From positions 1 through 45,278 of the forward strand of contig NZ_VUOA01000015.1 of the NCBI RefSeq assembly GCF_008386575.1: 45,278 nt of DNA, given 5' to 3'. The DNA is from Salinarimonas soli (GTDB lineage Bacteria; Pseudomonadota; Alphaproteobacteria; Rhizobiales; Beijerinckiaceae). This document shows, piece after piece, positions 34,582-43,727 of the stretch. A program made the translations under genes and the position numbers. The number at the start of each line of letters is the position of its first letter. The stretch's first letter is position 1. The notes beneath the pieces were generated by a model. It did not search any database. It was not told the DNA's origin and saw nothing but the letters and a program-made list of their open reading frames with translations.

Positions 34582-35364
34582 TCATGTCGCAAGGCGCCAT
34601 TCCGAGAGGGCGGCGCCCTCCCCGGCCGGGTCGAAGCGCTCGACCGGACGCCAGCCGCCCACCTCCGCCCGCTCGGCCCGGAAGCCTGCGAAGGCCTCCG
34701 CCATGGCCCCAGTCGCAGCCCGGCACGCGGCCTCTCCCTGCGCCTGCGCCAGGAGCGCCGGGTGAAGGGAGAGCAGCACGGTGGCGCGACGAGCCCGTGC
34801 GAAGGCCGCGAGGTCCCGCGCTACGGCATACTCGCCGCCCTCGATGTCCACCTTGACGAGAACCGGCGCACCTGCGGGAAGCAGCGCTTCGATCTCGGCG
34901 ATCGTGGCTGCGGCCGCCGTCCAGGCGCCGGGCCCCTCGCCATAGAGAGCGCTCGACATGGAGTCTCCCGCCTTGCGGCCAGGGCCCATCGGCACAGGGG
35001 CGAGGGTTGGCGCGAGGGCGCGGTCGAGGACGCGGATGCGGCCGCAGAGCGCGGGATTGAGGGCAAGGTTCGTGAGGAGCTGCGCCCTGGCCGTGGGATC
35101 GGGCTCGAGCGCGATCACCCGCGCCCCGCAGGATGCCGCGACGAGCGCCGTCGCGCCGATCCAGGCGCCGATGTCGAGCATGATCGTGCCGGGGCCGGCG
35201 CCGGCGCGGATCGCCGCCAGGGTGTGCGGCTCCCAGTCGCCGCGCTCGGCGCGAGCCCAGAACGCCTCCTGACCGCCCAGGACCCGCAGCCCGAGGCCGT
35301 CGAGCCGCACGTCGCGCGCGGGCGCCGTGGGCACGTGGTCTGCCAGAGCTTCGCATTCCTGCAT
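34582..35364 (-). CDS. FkbM family SAM-dependent methyltransferase
   Basis: A 260-residue methyltransferase. The SAM-binding site is IMLDIGAWIGATALVAA, followed by the acidic ribose contact VIALEPDP. The FkbM-type hallmark VKVDIEGGEYAVARDL is present about 90 residues later. Such enzymes often O-methylate sugars or polyketides. The start at 35364 is well supported by AAGGAG 7 nt upstream; the longer open frame to 35727 runs antisense through the neighbouring gene. A second methyltransferase gene lies 73 nt upstream on the same strand, so the two may modify one surface glycan or metabolite. Confidence 0.87.
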   Translation of the reverse strand: MQECEALADHVPTAPARDVRLDGLGLRVLGGQEAFWARAERGDWEPHTLAAIRAGAGPGTIMLDIGAWIGATALVAASCGARVIALEPDPTARAQLLTNLALNPALCGRIRVLDRALAPTLAPVPMGPGRKAGDSMSSALYGEGPGAWTAAAATIAEIEALLPAGAPVLVKVDIEGGEYAVARDLAAFARARRATVLLSLHPALLAQAQGEAACRAATGAMAEAFAGFRAERAEVGGWRPVERFDPAGEGAALSEWRLAT

Positions 35365-35437
35365 TGCCGCGCTCCTTCCGGAGAAGACATGTACCTCCGG
35401 CGGCTTGCGCCCGCGCACGCGTTCTTGCGGCGGCCGG

Positions 35438-36262
35438 TCAGGCACGCTTGCGGAGCCAGAGGCTCGTCTCCCGCGCGCCCGGCACGAGCGGGAGCGAGGC
35501 GAGCACCCCCGCCGCGACGCGGTCCCCCATCCGGGTCGCGGCCCAGTGACCAGCAAAGAGGATCTCGTAGGCGCCGCCCTGCAGGAGCGCGCCCACGAGA
35601 AGCTGCTCGTTGTAGCCCCGCCAGGCCCATTCCGCCGGGTAGGCGTCGGGCAGGGTGACGTCGTGCACGTGCACGAGGACGCCGGGCGCCAGGCGAGGCA
35701 GAATATCGAGAAAGAGGCGGTCGACATCGCTCCCCGGCACGGCGAGGTGGCTCGAGTCGATGAACAGGATGTCTCCCGGATCGAGGCCGGCCAGGAGGGG
35801 CCGGTGGTCGTCCCCGAGGAGGCGGGCGTCGTGGGTCACGGGCAACCCGCTGATCGAGCGGCGGGGCTGCGGGTCGATGCAGGTGATCGCGGTGGCAAGC
35901 CCACCATCCGCGACGGCGCGGGCGAGAAAGCGCGTGGAGTGGCCGGAGCCGACCTCGACGATGCGGGCCGGGCGCTCGCGGCGGACCATCGCATAGGCCG
36001 CCGCCGCATCGAGGCGGGGAAACCACGTCTGGTCGAACCGCGCCGGGCCGCCGCCCCCGAGAATCGCAAGCAGGTCGGGCGCGAGCGCGTCGATCTCGCC
36101 GAGGAGACCGGTGAAGCGGGCTTGCGCCCGCTCGAAGAGGGGCGCCAGGGCCGGATAGGCGATCGGGTCGACCCCCGCGGCGTGGCGATAGGGGATGAAG
36201 AAGCCCCGCCGCGCCACGCCGAGAACCGTGGCGAGCCCGAAGGCGAGCGAGCGTGCGTTCAT
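35438..36262 (-). CDS. Class I SAM-dependent methyltransferase-like protein
   Basis: A 274-residue protein of the class I (Methyltransf_24-like) type. The SAM motif is RIVEVGSGHSTRFLARAV, with the acidic contact in ITCIDPQPR. The post-motif strand DILFIDSSHLAVPGSDV places an Asp-Ser-Ser-His at the active site, followed by APGVLVHVHDVTLP. This pattern is shared with cephalosporin-hydroxylase-like and glycan-modifying methyltransferases. The ATG at 36262 has GAGAGG 5 nt upstream. The first 25 residues are mildly hydrophobic but do not form a clear signal peptide. The substrate is unknown. Confidence 0.82.
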   Translation of the reverse strand: MNARSLAFGLATVLGVARRGFFIPYRHAAGVDPIAYPALAPLFERAQARFTGLLGEIDALAPDLLAILGGGGPARFDQTWFPRLDAAAAYAMVRRERPARIVEVGSGHSTRFLARAVADGGLATAITCIDPQPRRSISGLPVTHDARLLGDDHRPLLAGLDPGDILFIDSSHLAVPGSDVDRLFLDILPRLAPGVLVHVHDVTLPDAYPAEWAWRGYNEQLLVGALLQGGAYEILFAGHWAATRMGDRVAAGVLASLPLVPGARETSLWLRKRA

Positions 36263-36447
36263 GGGAGCCTCTCTCGTTCGGGGATCAGCTGGGAATCGCG
36301 CGCCCGCCGAGCCTTGCGCCGCGAATCGACCACGGGTGTCGTCTTTCGCCCGACGCGAGCGCAAGGACGGCGGGGCGACCGCAGGAACGGCATGATCGCA
36401 CCTCCCCCGATTCGGGGTAAGGTCGCCCCGAGCGGAGCGGACGAACC

Positions 36448-38175
36448 ATGAGCACGCAGCAAGCCATCCTCGCCGACGCTCTGCGTCCCGCCGAGGCCAT
36501 GAGCCCGTCGGATCCCTATCGCCGGGCCGAGCAGACCTTCCCGCGCCTCAACGCCGACCAGGTCGCGCGCGCAAGCGCGTTCGGGAGCGTCGAGAGCCTG
36601 CCCCAGGGCACGATCCTGTTCGAGCGCGGCGACCGTACCGTGGATTTCTTCCTGGTGCAGGAGGGGCACATCGAGATCTTCGAGGCGCGCGCCGACGGCG
36701 GCGTCGAGGTCTTCACGGTCCATGCCGAGTTCCAGTTCACGGGCGAGCTCGACCTGTTCAACGAGCGCGAGATCCTCGTCGGCGGACGCATGGGGATCGA
36801 CGGCCGGGTCGCGCGGTTGAATCGGGCCCAGTTCCGGCGCCTGCTCGCCGCCGAGCCCGACATTGCCGAGATCATCATGCGGGCGTTCATCCTGCGCCGG
36901 GTCGGCCTCATCGAGCACACCCAGGGCGCCGCGATCCTCGTGGGCTCCCGGGAGATCGGGGTCGCGGATTCGCTTCGCCTCCAACGCTTCCTCAAGCGCA
37001 ACGGCTATCCCGTGCGCGTCATGGACGTCGATGCCGAGGAGGAGGCACGCGCTCTGCTCGCCGGCGAGGGGCTCTCGCGCGAGGACGTGCCGGTGGCGTT
37101 CTGCGGGCGCGGCTCGGTCCTGCGGCGTCCCTCGAACATGGAGATGGCGCAGGCGCTCGGCATCCTTGAGATGCTGCCGCAGGACAAGGTCTTCGATGTC
37201 GCCGTGGTCGGCGCCGGCCCGGCGGGCCTCGCGGCGGCCGTCTACGCCGCCTCGGAGGGGCTCGAGACCGTGGTCCTGGGAGCCGAGGCGCCCGGCGGGC
37301 AGGCGGGCACCAGCTCGAAGATCGAGAACTATCTCGGCTTTCCGACGGGCATCTCGGGGCAGGCCCTCGCCGGCCGCGCCCAGGTCCAGGCGCAGAAGTT
37401 CGGCGCCCGCATCGGCGTCCCGCGCACGGTCGTTCGCCTGGAATGCGACAGCCGGCCCTACCGGCTCCATCTCGACGACGGGACGCACGTCGACGCGCGG
37501 GCGGTCGTCGTCGCCACCGGCGCGCATTACAGGCGCCTCGACGGCGTCGAAAACTTCGAGCGCTTCGACGGCGGCAACGGCGTCCACTACGCCGCGACCG
37601 CGATCGAGGCCGGCCTGTGCGCGGGCGAGGAGGCGGTGGTGGTGGGCGGGGGCAACTCCGCCGGCCAGGCGGCCGTGTTCCTGTCCCGGCACGCCTCGCA
37701 CGTCCACATCCTCGTGCGCGGCCCCAACCTCGCAGCCTCCATGTCGGACTACCTCGTCGGACGGATCTCCGCGTCCGACCGGATCACGCTCCATACGCAA
37801 AGCGAGGTCGTGCGGCTCGGGGGCGAACGCCACATGGATCAGGTGACCTGGCGCAATCGGGTCACCGGCAAGGAGCTGACCCGTCCGGTCACCAACCTGT
37901 TCCTGATGCTCGGCGCCGTGCCGAACACCGAGTGGCTCGCGGGCTGCGGCGTGCGCGTCGACGAGGGCGGCTTCGTGCAGGTCGGCGCCCAGGCGGGCGG
38001 CAGCGCCGCCGACCCGCTCTGGCGGGGCCGCGAGCCGACCCTGTTCGAGACGAGCCGTCCCGGCATCTTCGCCGTGGGCGACGTGCGGGCCGGCTCCGTC
38101 AAGCGCGTCGCGGCCTCCGTCGGCGAGGGATCGGCGGTGGTCTCCGCCGTCCATCAGGTGCTCGCCGAAGGCTGA
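36448..38175 (+). CDS. Cyclic nucleotide-binding, thioredoxin reductase-like FAD oxidoreductase lacking CxxC
   Basis: A 575-residue fusion. Residues about 25-150 are a cNMP-binding (CAP-like) domain (GTILFERGDRTVDFFLVQEGHIEIFE). Residues about 165-245 form a thioredoxin-fold-like spacer (AILVGSREIGVADSLRLQRFL, then VPVAFCGRG) without a CxxC. The rest is a thioredoxin reductase-type flavoprotein with the FAD motif VAVVGAGPAGLAAAVYAAS, the NAD(P) motif AVVVGGGNSAGQAAVFLS and the late GIFAVGDVRAG. Where thioredoxin reductase has its redox-active CxxC, this protein reads AATA. It therefore cannot reduce thioredoxin by the classical route. It might be a cAMP/cGMP-gated NAD(P)H oxidoreductase or a ferredoxin/flavodoxin reductase relative. 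Confidence 0.9.
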   Translation: MSTQQAILADALRPAEAMSPSDPYRRAEQTFPRLNADQVARASAFGSVESLPQGTILFERGDRTVDFFLVQEGHIEIFEARADGGVEVFTVHAEFQFTGELDLFNEREILVGGRMGIDGRVARLNRAQFRRLLAAEPDIAEIIMRAFILRRVGLIEHTQGAAILVGSREIGVADSLRLQRFLKRNGYPVRVMDVDAEEEARALLAGEGLSREDVPVAFCGRGSVLRRPSNMEMAQALGILEMLPQDKVFDVAVVGAGPAGLAAAVYAASEGLETVVLGAEAPGGQAGTSSKIENYLGFPTGISGQALAGRAQVQAQKFGARIGVPRTVVRLECDSRPYRLHLDDGTHVDARAVVVATGAHYRRLDGVENFERFDGGNGVHYAATAIEAGLCAGEEAVVVGGGNSAGQAAVFLSRHASHVHILVRGPNLAASMSDYLVGRISASDRITLHTQSEVVRLGGERHMDQVTWRNRVTGKELTRPVTNLFLMLGAVPNTEWLAGCGVRVDEGGFVQVGAQAGGSAADPLWRGREPTLFETSRPGIFAVGDVRAGSVKRVAASVGEGSAVVSAVHQVLAEG

Positions 38176-38189
38176 CGGGAGGCCATCGC

Positions 38190-41100
38190 CTATTCGGCGG
38201 CGGCCGGAAGCGGGGGACGAACCTCCTCCGGCGGCTTGCGCGGACGCTCGAAGCGAAGAACCACGGCGCGGATCGTCACGTAGAAGACGGGCGTCAGGAA
38301 GAGGCCGAACAGGGTCACGCCGAGCATGCCGAAGAACACGGCGGTGCCGAGCGCCTGGCGCATCTCGGCGCCCGGTCCCGTCGCGATGACGAGCGGCACC
38401 ACGCCGAGGATGAAGGCGAAGGCCGTCATGAGGATCGGGCGCAGCCGCAGCCGGCAGGCCTCGACCACCGCCGCAAGCGGGCTCAGGCCGTCGCGCTCCT
38501 CGCCTTCGCGTGCGAACTCGACGATGAGGATGGCGTTCTTCGCCGCGAGCCCCACCAGCACCACGAGGCCGATCTGCGTCAGGATGTTGTTGTCCTGGCC
38601 GCGCAGCATGACCCCCGCCAGCGCCGAGAGCACCGCCATCGGCACGATGAGCAGGATGGCGAGGGGAAGCGACCAGCTCTCGTACTGGGCCGCGAGCACC
38701 AGGAAGACGAGGAGGACGGAGAGCGCGAAGATGAGCGTCGCCGTGTTCCCCGTCTGGCGCTCCTGGAAGGCGAGCTCCGTCCATTCGAAGCTGACGCCCT
38801 GCGGCGACACCTCGCGCGTGATGGCTTCCAGGGCGTCGAGCGCCTGGCCCGACGAGACGCCCGGCGCCGCGTTCCCCTGGATCGGCACCGAGGTGTACAT
38901 GTTGTAGCGCTGGACGAGGTCGGGGCCCGTCACCTCCCGGATCTCCACCAGCGTGCCCAGCGGGACGAGGGCGCCGGTCGCCGACCGCACGCGCAGCCGG
39001 TTGATATCCTCCTGCTCCACGCGGAAGCGCTGGTCGGCCTGGGCGCGCACCTGGTAGACGCGGCCGAACACGTTGAAATCGTTGACGTAGGCCGTGCCGA
39101 GATTCACCTGCAGCGTCTCGAAGATCGCGGGGATCGGCACGTTGAGCATGCGCGCCTTCTGCCGGTCGATCTCCAGGTAGATCTGCGGCGAGTTCGCCGA
39201 GAACGTGGTGAACACCCCCGCCAGGTTCGGGTTCTGGCGCGCCTTGGCGATCACCGCGTTGGCGGCGGCCAGCACGCGCCCGACGTCGGCGCCCTGCCGC
39301 TCCTGCAGCTGGAGGCGGAAGCCGCCCGCGTTGCCCAGCCCCCGGACCGGCGGCGGCGGGATGGCGATGATGAAGGCCTCCTCGATCGATTGAAGCCGCC
39401 CGAAGAGCTGACCGATCACGGCCTGCGCGCCCTCCCCCTTCGGCAGGCGATCCTCGAAGGGATCGAAGGCGGCGAAGATCGCGGCGGCGTTGGAGGCATT
39501 CGTGAAGGTCGCGCCCGAGAAGCCCGCGAACGCCACGGCGTTCTTCACCCCGGGGGTCCCCTGGATGATCTTCGTCGCGCGCTGGACCACGTCGTCCGTG
39601 CGCTGGAGCGAGGCGCCGTCGGGCAGCTGCAAGACGACGATGGCATAGCCCTGGTCGAGGGTCGGGATGAAGCCGCGCGGAACCGCGCCCGCGATCCAGA
39701 CGGTGGCCGCGAGCAGGCCCGCATAGATCGGCAGGACGATCAGCTTGCGCCGTGCCACGACGCCCACCGAGCGCGCATAGCCGTTCGCCGTGGCGTCGAA
39801 CCCGCGGTTGAAGCCGTTGGCGAGGCGCCCGCCGAACCGGGCGAGCGGGTTTCGCGGCGTCTCGTGCGTGTGGGGCTTGAGCAGGATGGCCGCGAGAGCC
39901 GGCGACAGGGTGAGCGAGTTGAAGGCCGAGATGACGGTGGAAACCGCGATGGTCAGCGCGAATTGCCGGTAGAACTGTCCCGTGATGCCGGGGATGAAGG
40001 CGGTGGGGATGAACACGGCCGAGAGCACGAGGGCGATGGCGATCACCGGCCCGCCCACCTCGTCCATCGTCCGGTGCGCGGCCTCCTTTGGGGACAGGCC
40101 GAGCCCGATGTTCCGCTCCACGTTCTCCACGACGACGATGGCGTCGTCGACCACGATGCCGATGGCGAGCACCATGCCGAAGAGGGTGAGCGTGTTGAGC
40201 GAGAAGCCCATCAACGACATGACGGCGCAGGTGCCGACCAGCGACACGGGAATCGCGATCACGGGGATGAGCGCGGTCCGCCAGGACTGGAGGAAGACGA
40301 GCACCACCAGGACCACGAGGGCCACGGCTTCGAAAAGCGTGTGGTAGACCGCGTTCACGCTCTCGGCGATGAACTCGGTCGGATTGTAGACGATCTGGTA
40401 GGTGACGCCGGGCGGGAAGTCGGCCTTGAGCCGCTCCATCGTGGTTTGGATCTCGGCCGCGGCGGCGAGCGCGTTGGTGCCCGGGCGCTGGAAGATCGCG
40501 AGCGCCACGGCGGGCTTGCCGTTGAGATAGGAGTTCGTCACGTAGTCCTGCGCGCCGAGCTCGACGCGCGCCACGTCCTGCACGCGCACCAGCCGCCCGT
40601 CGGGCGTGGAGCGGACGATCACCTGGCGGAACTGGCGCGGATCGTCGAAGCGCCCTTGGGTCGTCACGATGAGCTGGAAGGCGTTGTCGGCCGCCGTCGG
40701 CGGGGCCCCCAGCGCGCCGCCCGAGACCTGGACGTTCTGCTCCTGGATCGCCTTCACGACGTCGCCGGAGGTCAGGCCGAAGACGGCGAGCTTGTCGGGA
40801 TCCAGCCAGACGCGAAGGCTGTATTGCCGCTCGCCGAAGAGGATCAGGTCGCCCACGCCGTCGAGGCGCAGGAGCTGGTCGCGCACGTTGTTGCGGGCGT
40901 AGTTCGAGACGTAGAGCTGGTCGTAGGTGTCGTCGGGCGAGAGCATGTGGACGACCATCATCAGGTCGGGCGAGCTCTTGCGCGTGGTGACGCCGAGCCG
41001 CCTCACCTCCTCGGGCAGGCGGGGCGTCGCGATGGCGACCCGGTTCTGCACGAGAACCTGCGCGGTATCGAGATCCGTCCCGAGCCGGAAGGTGACGGTG

Positions 41101-41375
41101 AGCGTCATCTGGCCGTCGCTGGTGGCGTAGGAGGACATGTAGAGCATGTTCTCGACGCCGTTGATCTCCTGCTCGAGGGGCGTCGCGACCGTGGCCGCGA
41201 TGGTCTGCGCGTTGGCGCCCGGATAGGCAGCCCGCACCTGGATCGTGGGCGGGGCGATCTCGGGATATTGCGCGATCGGCAGGCCGAGATAGGCGATGCC
41301 GCCGACGAGGACGATGAGCACCGAGATGACGGTGGCGAAGATCGGCCGGTCGATGAAGAAATGAGCGAATCGCAT
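38190..41375 (-). CDS. RND multidrug efflux inner-membrane pump (HAE1 / AcrB type)
   Basis: A 1061-residue proton-driven exporter, the usual length for the family. The N-terminus is RFAHFFIDRPIFATVISVLI. The proton-relay pair is Asp-Asp in GIVVDDAIVVVEN, and the matching Lys is in VGLAAKNAILIVEF in the second half. Large porter domains lie between helices 1/2 and 7/8. The gene sits 10 nt after its adaptor gene on the same strand. No outer-membrane TolC-type gene and no TetR regulator is attached, so it probably uses a TolC encoded elsewhere. Substrates are likely hydrophobic drugs, solvents or metabolites. Confidence 0.96.
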   Translation of the reverse strand: MRFAHFFIDRPIFATVISVLIVLVGGIAYLGLPIAQYPEIAPPTIQVRAAYPGANAQTIAATVATPLEQEINGVENMLYMSSYATSDGQMTLTVTFRLGTDLDTAQVLVQNRVAIATPRLPEEVRRLGVTTRKSSPDLMMVVHMLSPDDTYDQLYVSNYARNNVRDQLLRLDGVGDLILFGERQYSLRVWLDPDKLAVFGLTSGDVVKAIQEQNVQVSGGALGAPPTAADNAFQLIVTTQGRFDDPRQFRQVIVRSTPDGRLVRVQDVARVELGAQDYVTNSYLNGKPAVALAIFQRPGTNALAAAAEIQTTMERLKADFPPGVTYQIVYNPTEFIAESVNAVYHTLFEAVALVVLVVLVFLQSWRTALIPVIAIPVSLVGTCAVMSLMGFSLNTLTLFGMVLAIGIVVDDAIVVVENVERNIGLGLSPKEAAHRTMDEVGGPVIAIALVLSAVFIPTAFIPGITGQFYRQFALTIAVSTVISAFNSLTLSPALAAILLKPHTHETPRNPLARFGGRLANGFNRGFDATANGYARSVGVVARRKLIVLPIYAGLLAATVWIAGAVPRGFIPTLDQGYAIVVLQLPDGASLQRTDDVVQRATKIIQGTPGVKNAVAFAGFSGATFTNASNAAAIFAAFDPFEDRLPKGEGAQAVIGQLFGRLQSIEEAFIIAIPPPPVRGLGNAGGFRLQLQERQGADVGRVLAAANAVIAKARQNPNLAGVFTTFSANSPQIYLEIDRQKARMLNVPIPAIFETLQVNLGTAYVNDFNVFGRVYQVRAQADQRFRVEQEDINRLRVRSATGALVPLGTLVEIREVTGPDLVQRYNMYTSVPIQGNAAPGVSSGQALDALEAITREVSPQGVSFEWTELAFQERQTGNTATLIFALSVLLVFLVLAAQYESWSLPLAILLIVPMAVLSALAGVMLRGQDNNILTQIGLVVLVGLAAKNAILIVEFAREGEERDGLSPLAAVVEACRLRLRPILMTAFAFILGVVPLVIATGPGAEMRQALGTAVFFGMLGVTLFGLFLTPVFYVTIRAVVLRFERPRKPPEEVRPPLPAAAE

Positions 41376-41385
41376 GATGCCCCCC

Positions 41386-42531
41386 TCAGCTGCCGGCGCG
41401 TTCGCGCGTGGGCGGCAGGGTCGTCTCGTGCGGCTGGACCTTCTGGCCGGCCCGCACCCGCATGAGGCCGTTCACGACGACGGTCTCGTCGCCCTTGAGC
41501 CCCTCCCGGATCACGCGGTAGCCGTCGATGCGAGGGCCGGGCCGCACGGGCCGCGCCTGGACCGTGCCGTCCTCGGCCACGAGAAAGACGACGCGCCGGT
41601 CCTGGTCGTTGCCGATCGCCTCGTCGGGCAGCAGCACGCCCTTGTAGGGCTGCGAGCCCGGGATGCGGATGCGCCCGAACAGGCCCGGCGCGAGGAGGCT
41701 GTCGTCGTTCTCGATGAGGGCGCGGGCCCGGATCGTGCCCGAGGCCTGGTCGATGCGGTTGTCGATGAAGTCGAGCCGGCCCTTGCGCGTGGGATCGTTC
41801 TCGCCCGTGAGCGCCACGGTGACCGGGATCGCGCCGGCCCCCGCCGTCGCGCCCGAGCGCGCTCCGGACGCGGTGCGGGCGTAGGCCAGGTAGGAGCGCT
41901 CGTCGACGTCGAAGTAGAAATAGATCGGGTTGGTCGAGACGACGTTCGTGAGAACCGTCTGGTTGGCGTTGACGAGGTTGCCGAGAGAGACGAGGCGCCG
42001 CGAGATGCGGCCCGCGACGGGGGCCTTGATCTCGGTGAACTCCATGTCGAGCCTGGCCTGCCGCCGCGCGGCCTCGGCGCGATCGAGCTCGGCGCGGGCC
42101 GTGAGATAGTTCGTCCGGCGCTGGTCGAGCACCTGCTCGGGAATATTGCCCGTCTTGCGCAGCGTCTCGGCCCGCTCGAGATCGTTCTCGGCGAACTCGA
42201 CCCGGGTCTGGGCCGACGCGACGGTCGCCTCCGCCTGCTCCAGGGCCGCCTTGTAGGGCCGCTGGTCGATGGTGAAGAGAGGATCGCCCACCTTCACGGG
42301 CGTGCCGTCCATGAAGTGGATCTTGTCGAGATAGCCGGACACCCGGGCGCGGACCTCGACCTCGTTCACCGCCTCGAACCGGCCGATGAAGTCGTCCCAC
42401 TCCTTGATCTCCTTCACCACGGGCTTGGCGACGCTCACCGGAGGCGGGCCGGCCGGAGCCTGGGCGTGGACGGCGCCGCTCGCGACGGCGGCAAGGGCCA
42501 GGGCGAGGACGAAGGCGGGCGGCTGACGCAT
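41386..42531 (-). CDS. RND efflux periplasmic adaptor subunit (AcrA / HlyD family)
   Basis: A 381-residue membrane fusion protein. A signal peptide covers about residues 1-24 (VLALALAAVASGAVHA), without a lipobox Cys. The lipoyl/barrel-sandwich halves are EVRARVSGYLDKIHF and ARLDMEFTEIKAPVAGRISRR, separated by an alpha-helical hairpin (ALEQAEATVASAQTRVEFAENDLERAE...). The beta-barrel and membrane-proximal domains follow (LLAPGLFGRIRIPG; IREGLKGDETVVVNGLMRVRAG). The ATG at 42531 has GGAG 8 nt upstream. It bridges the pump and an outer-membrane channel. Confidence 0.95.
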   Translation of the reverse strand: MRQPPAFVLALALAAVASGAVHAQAPAGPPPVSVAKPVVKEIKEWDDFIGRFEAVNEVEVRARVSGYLDKIHFMDGTPVKVGDPLFTIDQRPYKAALEQAEATVASAQTRVEFAENDLERAETLRKTGNIPEQVLDQRRTNYLTARAELDRAEAARRQARLDMEFTEIKAPVAGRISRRLVSLGNLVNANQTVLTNVVSTNPIYFYFDVDERSYLAYARTASGARSGATAGAGAIPVTVALTGENDPTRKGRLDFIDNRIDQASGTIRARALIENDDSLLAPGLFGRIRIPGSQPYKGVLLPDEAIGNDQDRRVVFLVAEDGTVQARPVRPGPRIDGYRVIREGLKGDETVVVNGLMRVRAGQKVQPHETTLPPTRERAGS

Positions 42532-42848
42532 GTGGGGCTCCGGGCGTGGCCATGGCTGGAAGAGGCGACGCGACGAGCCCGGGCATCGCCCGGGCCACCA
42601 TCCCCACCGTGCCATCCGCACCCGTCGGCCGCGCTCGCGTTCTTGCTCGGCTGCGCACGATCTTGCGGCCCGAACGCCCCAATGCGTCCGCGGGCGCCTC
42701 CCGTCGGCCTGCGGCAGGATCGTTCCAGAGGTGGCAAGATCCGCAAATATCGCCTTTGGGGCGGGTGCTACGACGAAGACCTCGCGAAGACGGTTAGGGC
42801 GGCCCCCGTCCATCCCTCTGGTGAGCGCGTCAGAACCGGAGACATCCC
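42532..42848. other. Intergenic region between the RND operon and a small exported protein
   Basis: 317 nt between divergent genes. It should contain the efflux promoter. It includes a locally A/T-rich patch (about 42735-42760, CCGCAAATATCGCC) but no operator or regulator-binding palindrome that I can defend. No gene was seen. Confidence 0.5.
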
Positions 42849-43124
42849 ATGCGAACCCTCATCCTCATCCTTGCGGCGGCGACGATCGTCGGCACGCCGG
42901 CTCTTGCCCAGGGCACCACCGACCGCAACGGCGTCCCCAACTTTCAGCAGGGCAGCAACCAGCGGGCCGGCGGCCCGGCGAACGAGCTCAACAGCCCCAC
43001 GGGCGGTGTTCCGATCCGCGACCGCAGCGTCGCGGACCAGCAGGGCGTGCTCGCCTACCAGCGCGGCAGCAACCAGCGCGCCGGGGGCCCGGCGAACAGC
43101 CTGATTAGCCCCACCGGCCGCTAA
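42849..43124 (+). CDS. Small exported protein made of two tandem 29-residue repeats
   Basis: A 91-residue protein. Residues 1-21 are a signal peptide (LILAAATIVGTPALAQ). The mature part is nearly all repeat: unit one (residues 25-53) and unit two (63-91) share the core QGSNQRAGGPAN / RGSNQRAGGPAN and end in SPTGG / SPTGR, joined by a short VPIRDRSVA linker. There is no Cys. The ribosome binding site GGAGA lies just upstream. The repeats are polar and glycine-rich, suggesting a flexible periplasmic or surface protein. No function was recognised. A strong terminator hairpin follows. Confidence 0.75.
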   Translation: MRTLILILAAATIVGTPALAQGTTDRNGVPNFQQGSNQRAGGPANELNSPTGGVPIRDRSVADQQGVLAYQRGSNQRAGGPANSLISPTGR

Positions 43125-43131
43125 GTCCGCT

Positions 43132-43172
43132 GGCAGCCGCCACGGGTGCCCTTGCGCCCCGTGGCGGCTGCC
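43132..43172 (+). terminator. Strong hairpin terminator
   Basis: Perfect 15-bp GC-rich arms (43132-43146 and 43158-43172) with an 11-nt loop begin 7 nt after the stop of the small repeat protein. There is no U-tract, which is common in this GC-rich group. Confidence 0.65.
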
Positions 43173-43520
43173 GCATCGGTGAGCCCTACCCGGGGCAGCT
43201 CGAGGAGGGCGGCGCGTATCGGCGAGGTCCTCCGCTCGAAACGGAGCGCACGCGCCCGCCACGAAGGCGAGCGTCAAGGCCGGCCCGACGAAACGTTGCG
43301 CAGCAACACCTGCTCGGCGGGGTCAGCCACAGGCGTGCAGAGATACCCGGCTCCTCGAAGAGACCAGGAAGCCTGAGATCGAAACCCGGCACGGACAGGC
43401 GGAGCCTTGCGCTCTCGCCGCGTTGCGCCCTCTTCGTTCACTACGAGGCGGCCCCATGAGGGCTGCAGGCAGCAAGGCGCGCAGGGCCACGCGCCGGACG
43501 ACCGGCGTGAAGGCCGCCCG
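43173..43520. other. Intergenic region without a recognised gene
   Basis: About 350 nt between convergent genes. It contains only short open frames with no ribosome binding site or family character, and a small GTTGC-GCA-GCAAC hairpin around 43295. Nothing else was seen. Confidence 0.5.
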
Positions 43521-43706
43521 TCAGCGGCCCGAGCGATAGACGCATTCGCGCCCGCGATCCTCGAAGCCGCCCGGGCAGACCGCGACGCAGGCTCCCGCGG
43601 CCCATTTCAGGGGCGGCGAACAGGAGGCCGCCTGCGCCGCCGCCGGCGTCCGGCCGGCGAGCGTCGCAAGAAGGCAGAGCGCCATCAGGGCGCGTGTGCT
43701 CGACAT
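43521..43706 (-). CDS. Small exported Cys-containing protein
   Basis: A 61-residue protein with a signal peptide (about residues 1-25, LMALCLLATLAGRTPAAAQ). The mature part is short with four cysteines (SCSPPLKW, GACVAVCPGGF, GRECVY), probably forming two disulfides in the periplasm. The spacing resembles small secreted EGF-like or 'CxxGxC' peptides but matches no family I know. It lies 21 nt downstream of the next small gene on the same strand, so the two are likely co-transcribed. Confidence 0.65.
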   Translation of the reverse strand: MSSTRALMALCLLATLAGRTPAAAQAASCSPPLKWAAGACVAVCPGGFEDRGRECVYRSGR

Positions 43707-43727
43707 GGCGTGTTTCCCAATCGAGGC

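Noticed and set aside
36259-38784. An 841-residue minus-strand open frame across the flavoprotein gene
   Set aside because: Antisense to a clear FAD oxidoreductase; no family features.
37443-41465. A 1340-residue open frame on the plus strand opposite the RND pump
   Set aside because: Shadow of the efflux genes; its composition (strings of Arg, His, Asp, Gly) is not protein-like.
43186-43392. A 68-residue minus-strand frame in the 43.2-43.4 kb gap
   Set aside because: No ribosome binding site, no recognisable composition or domain; likely chance.
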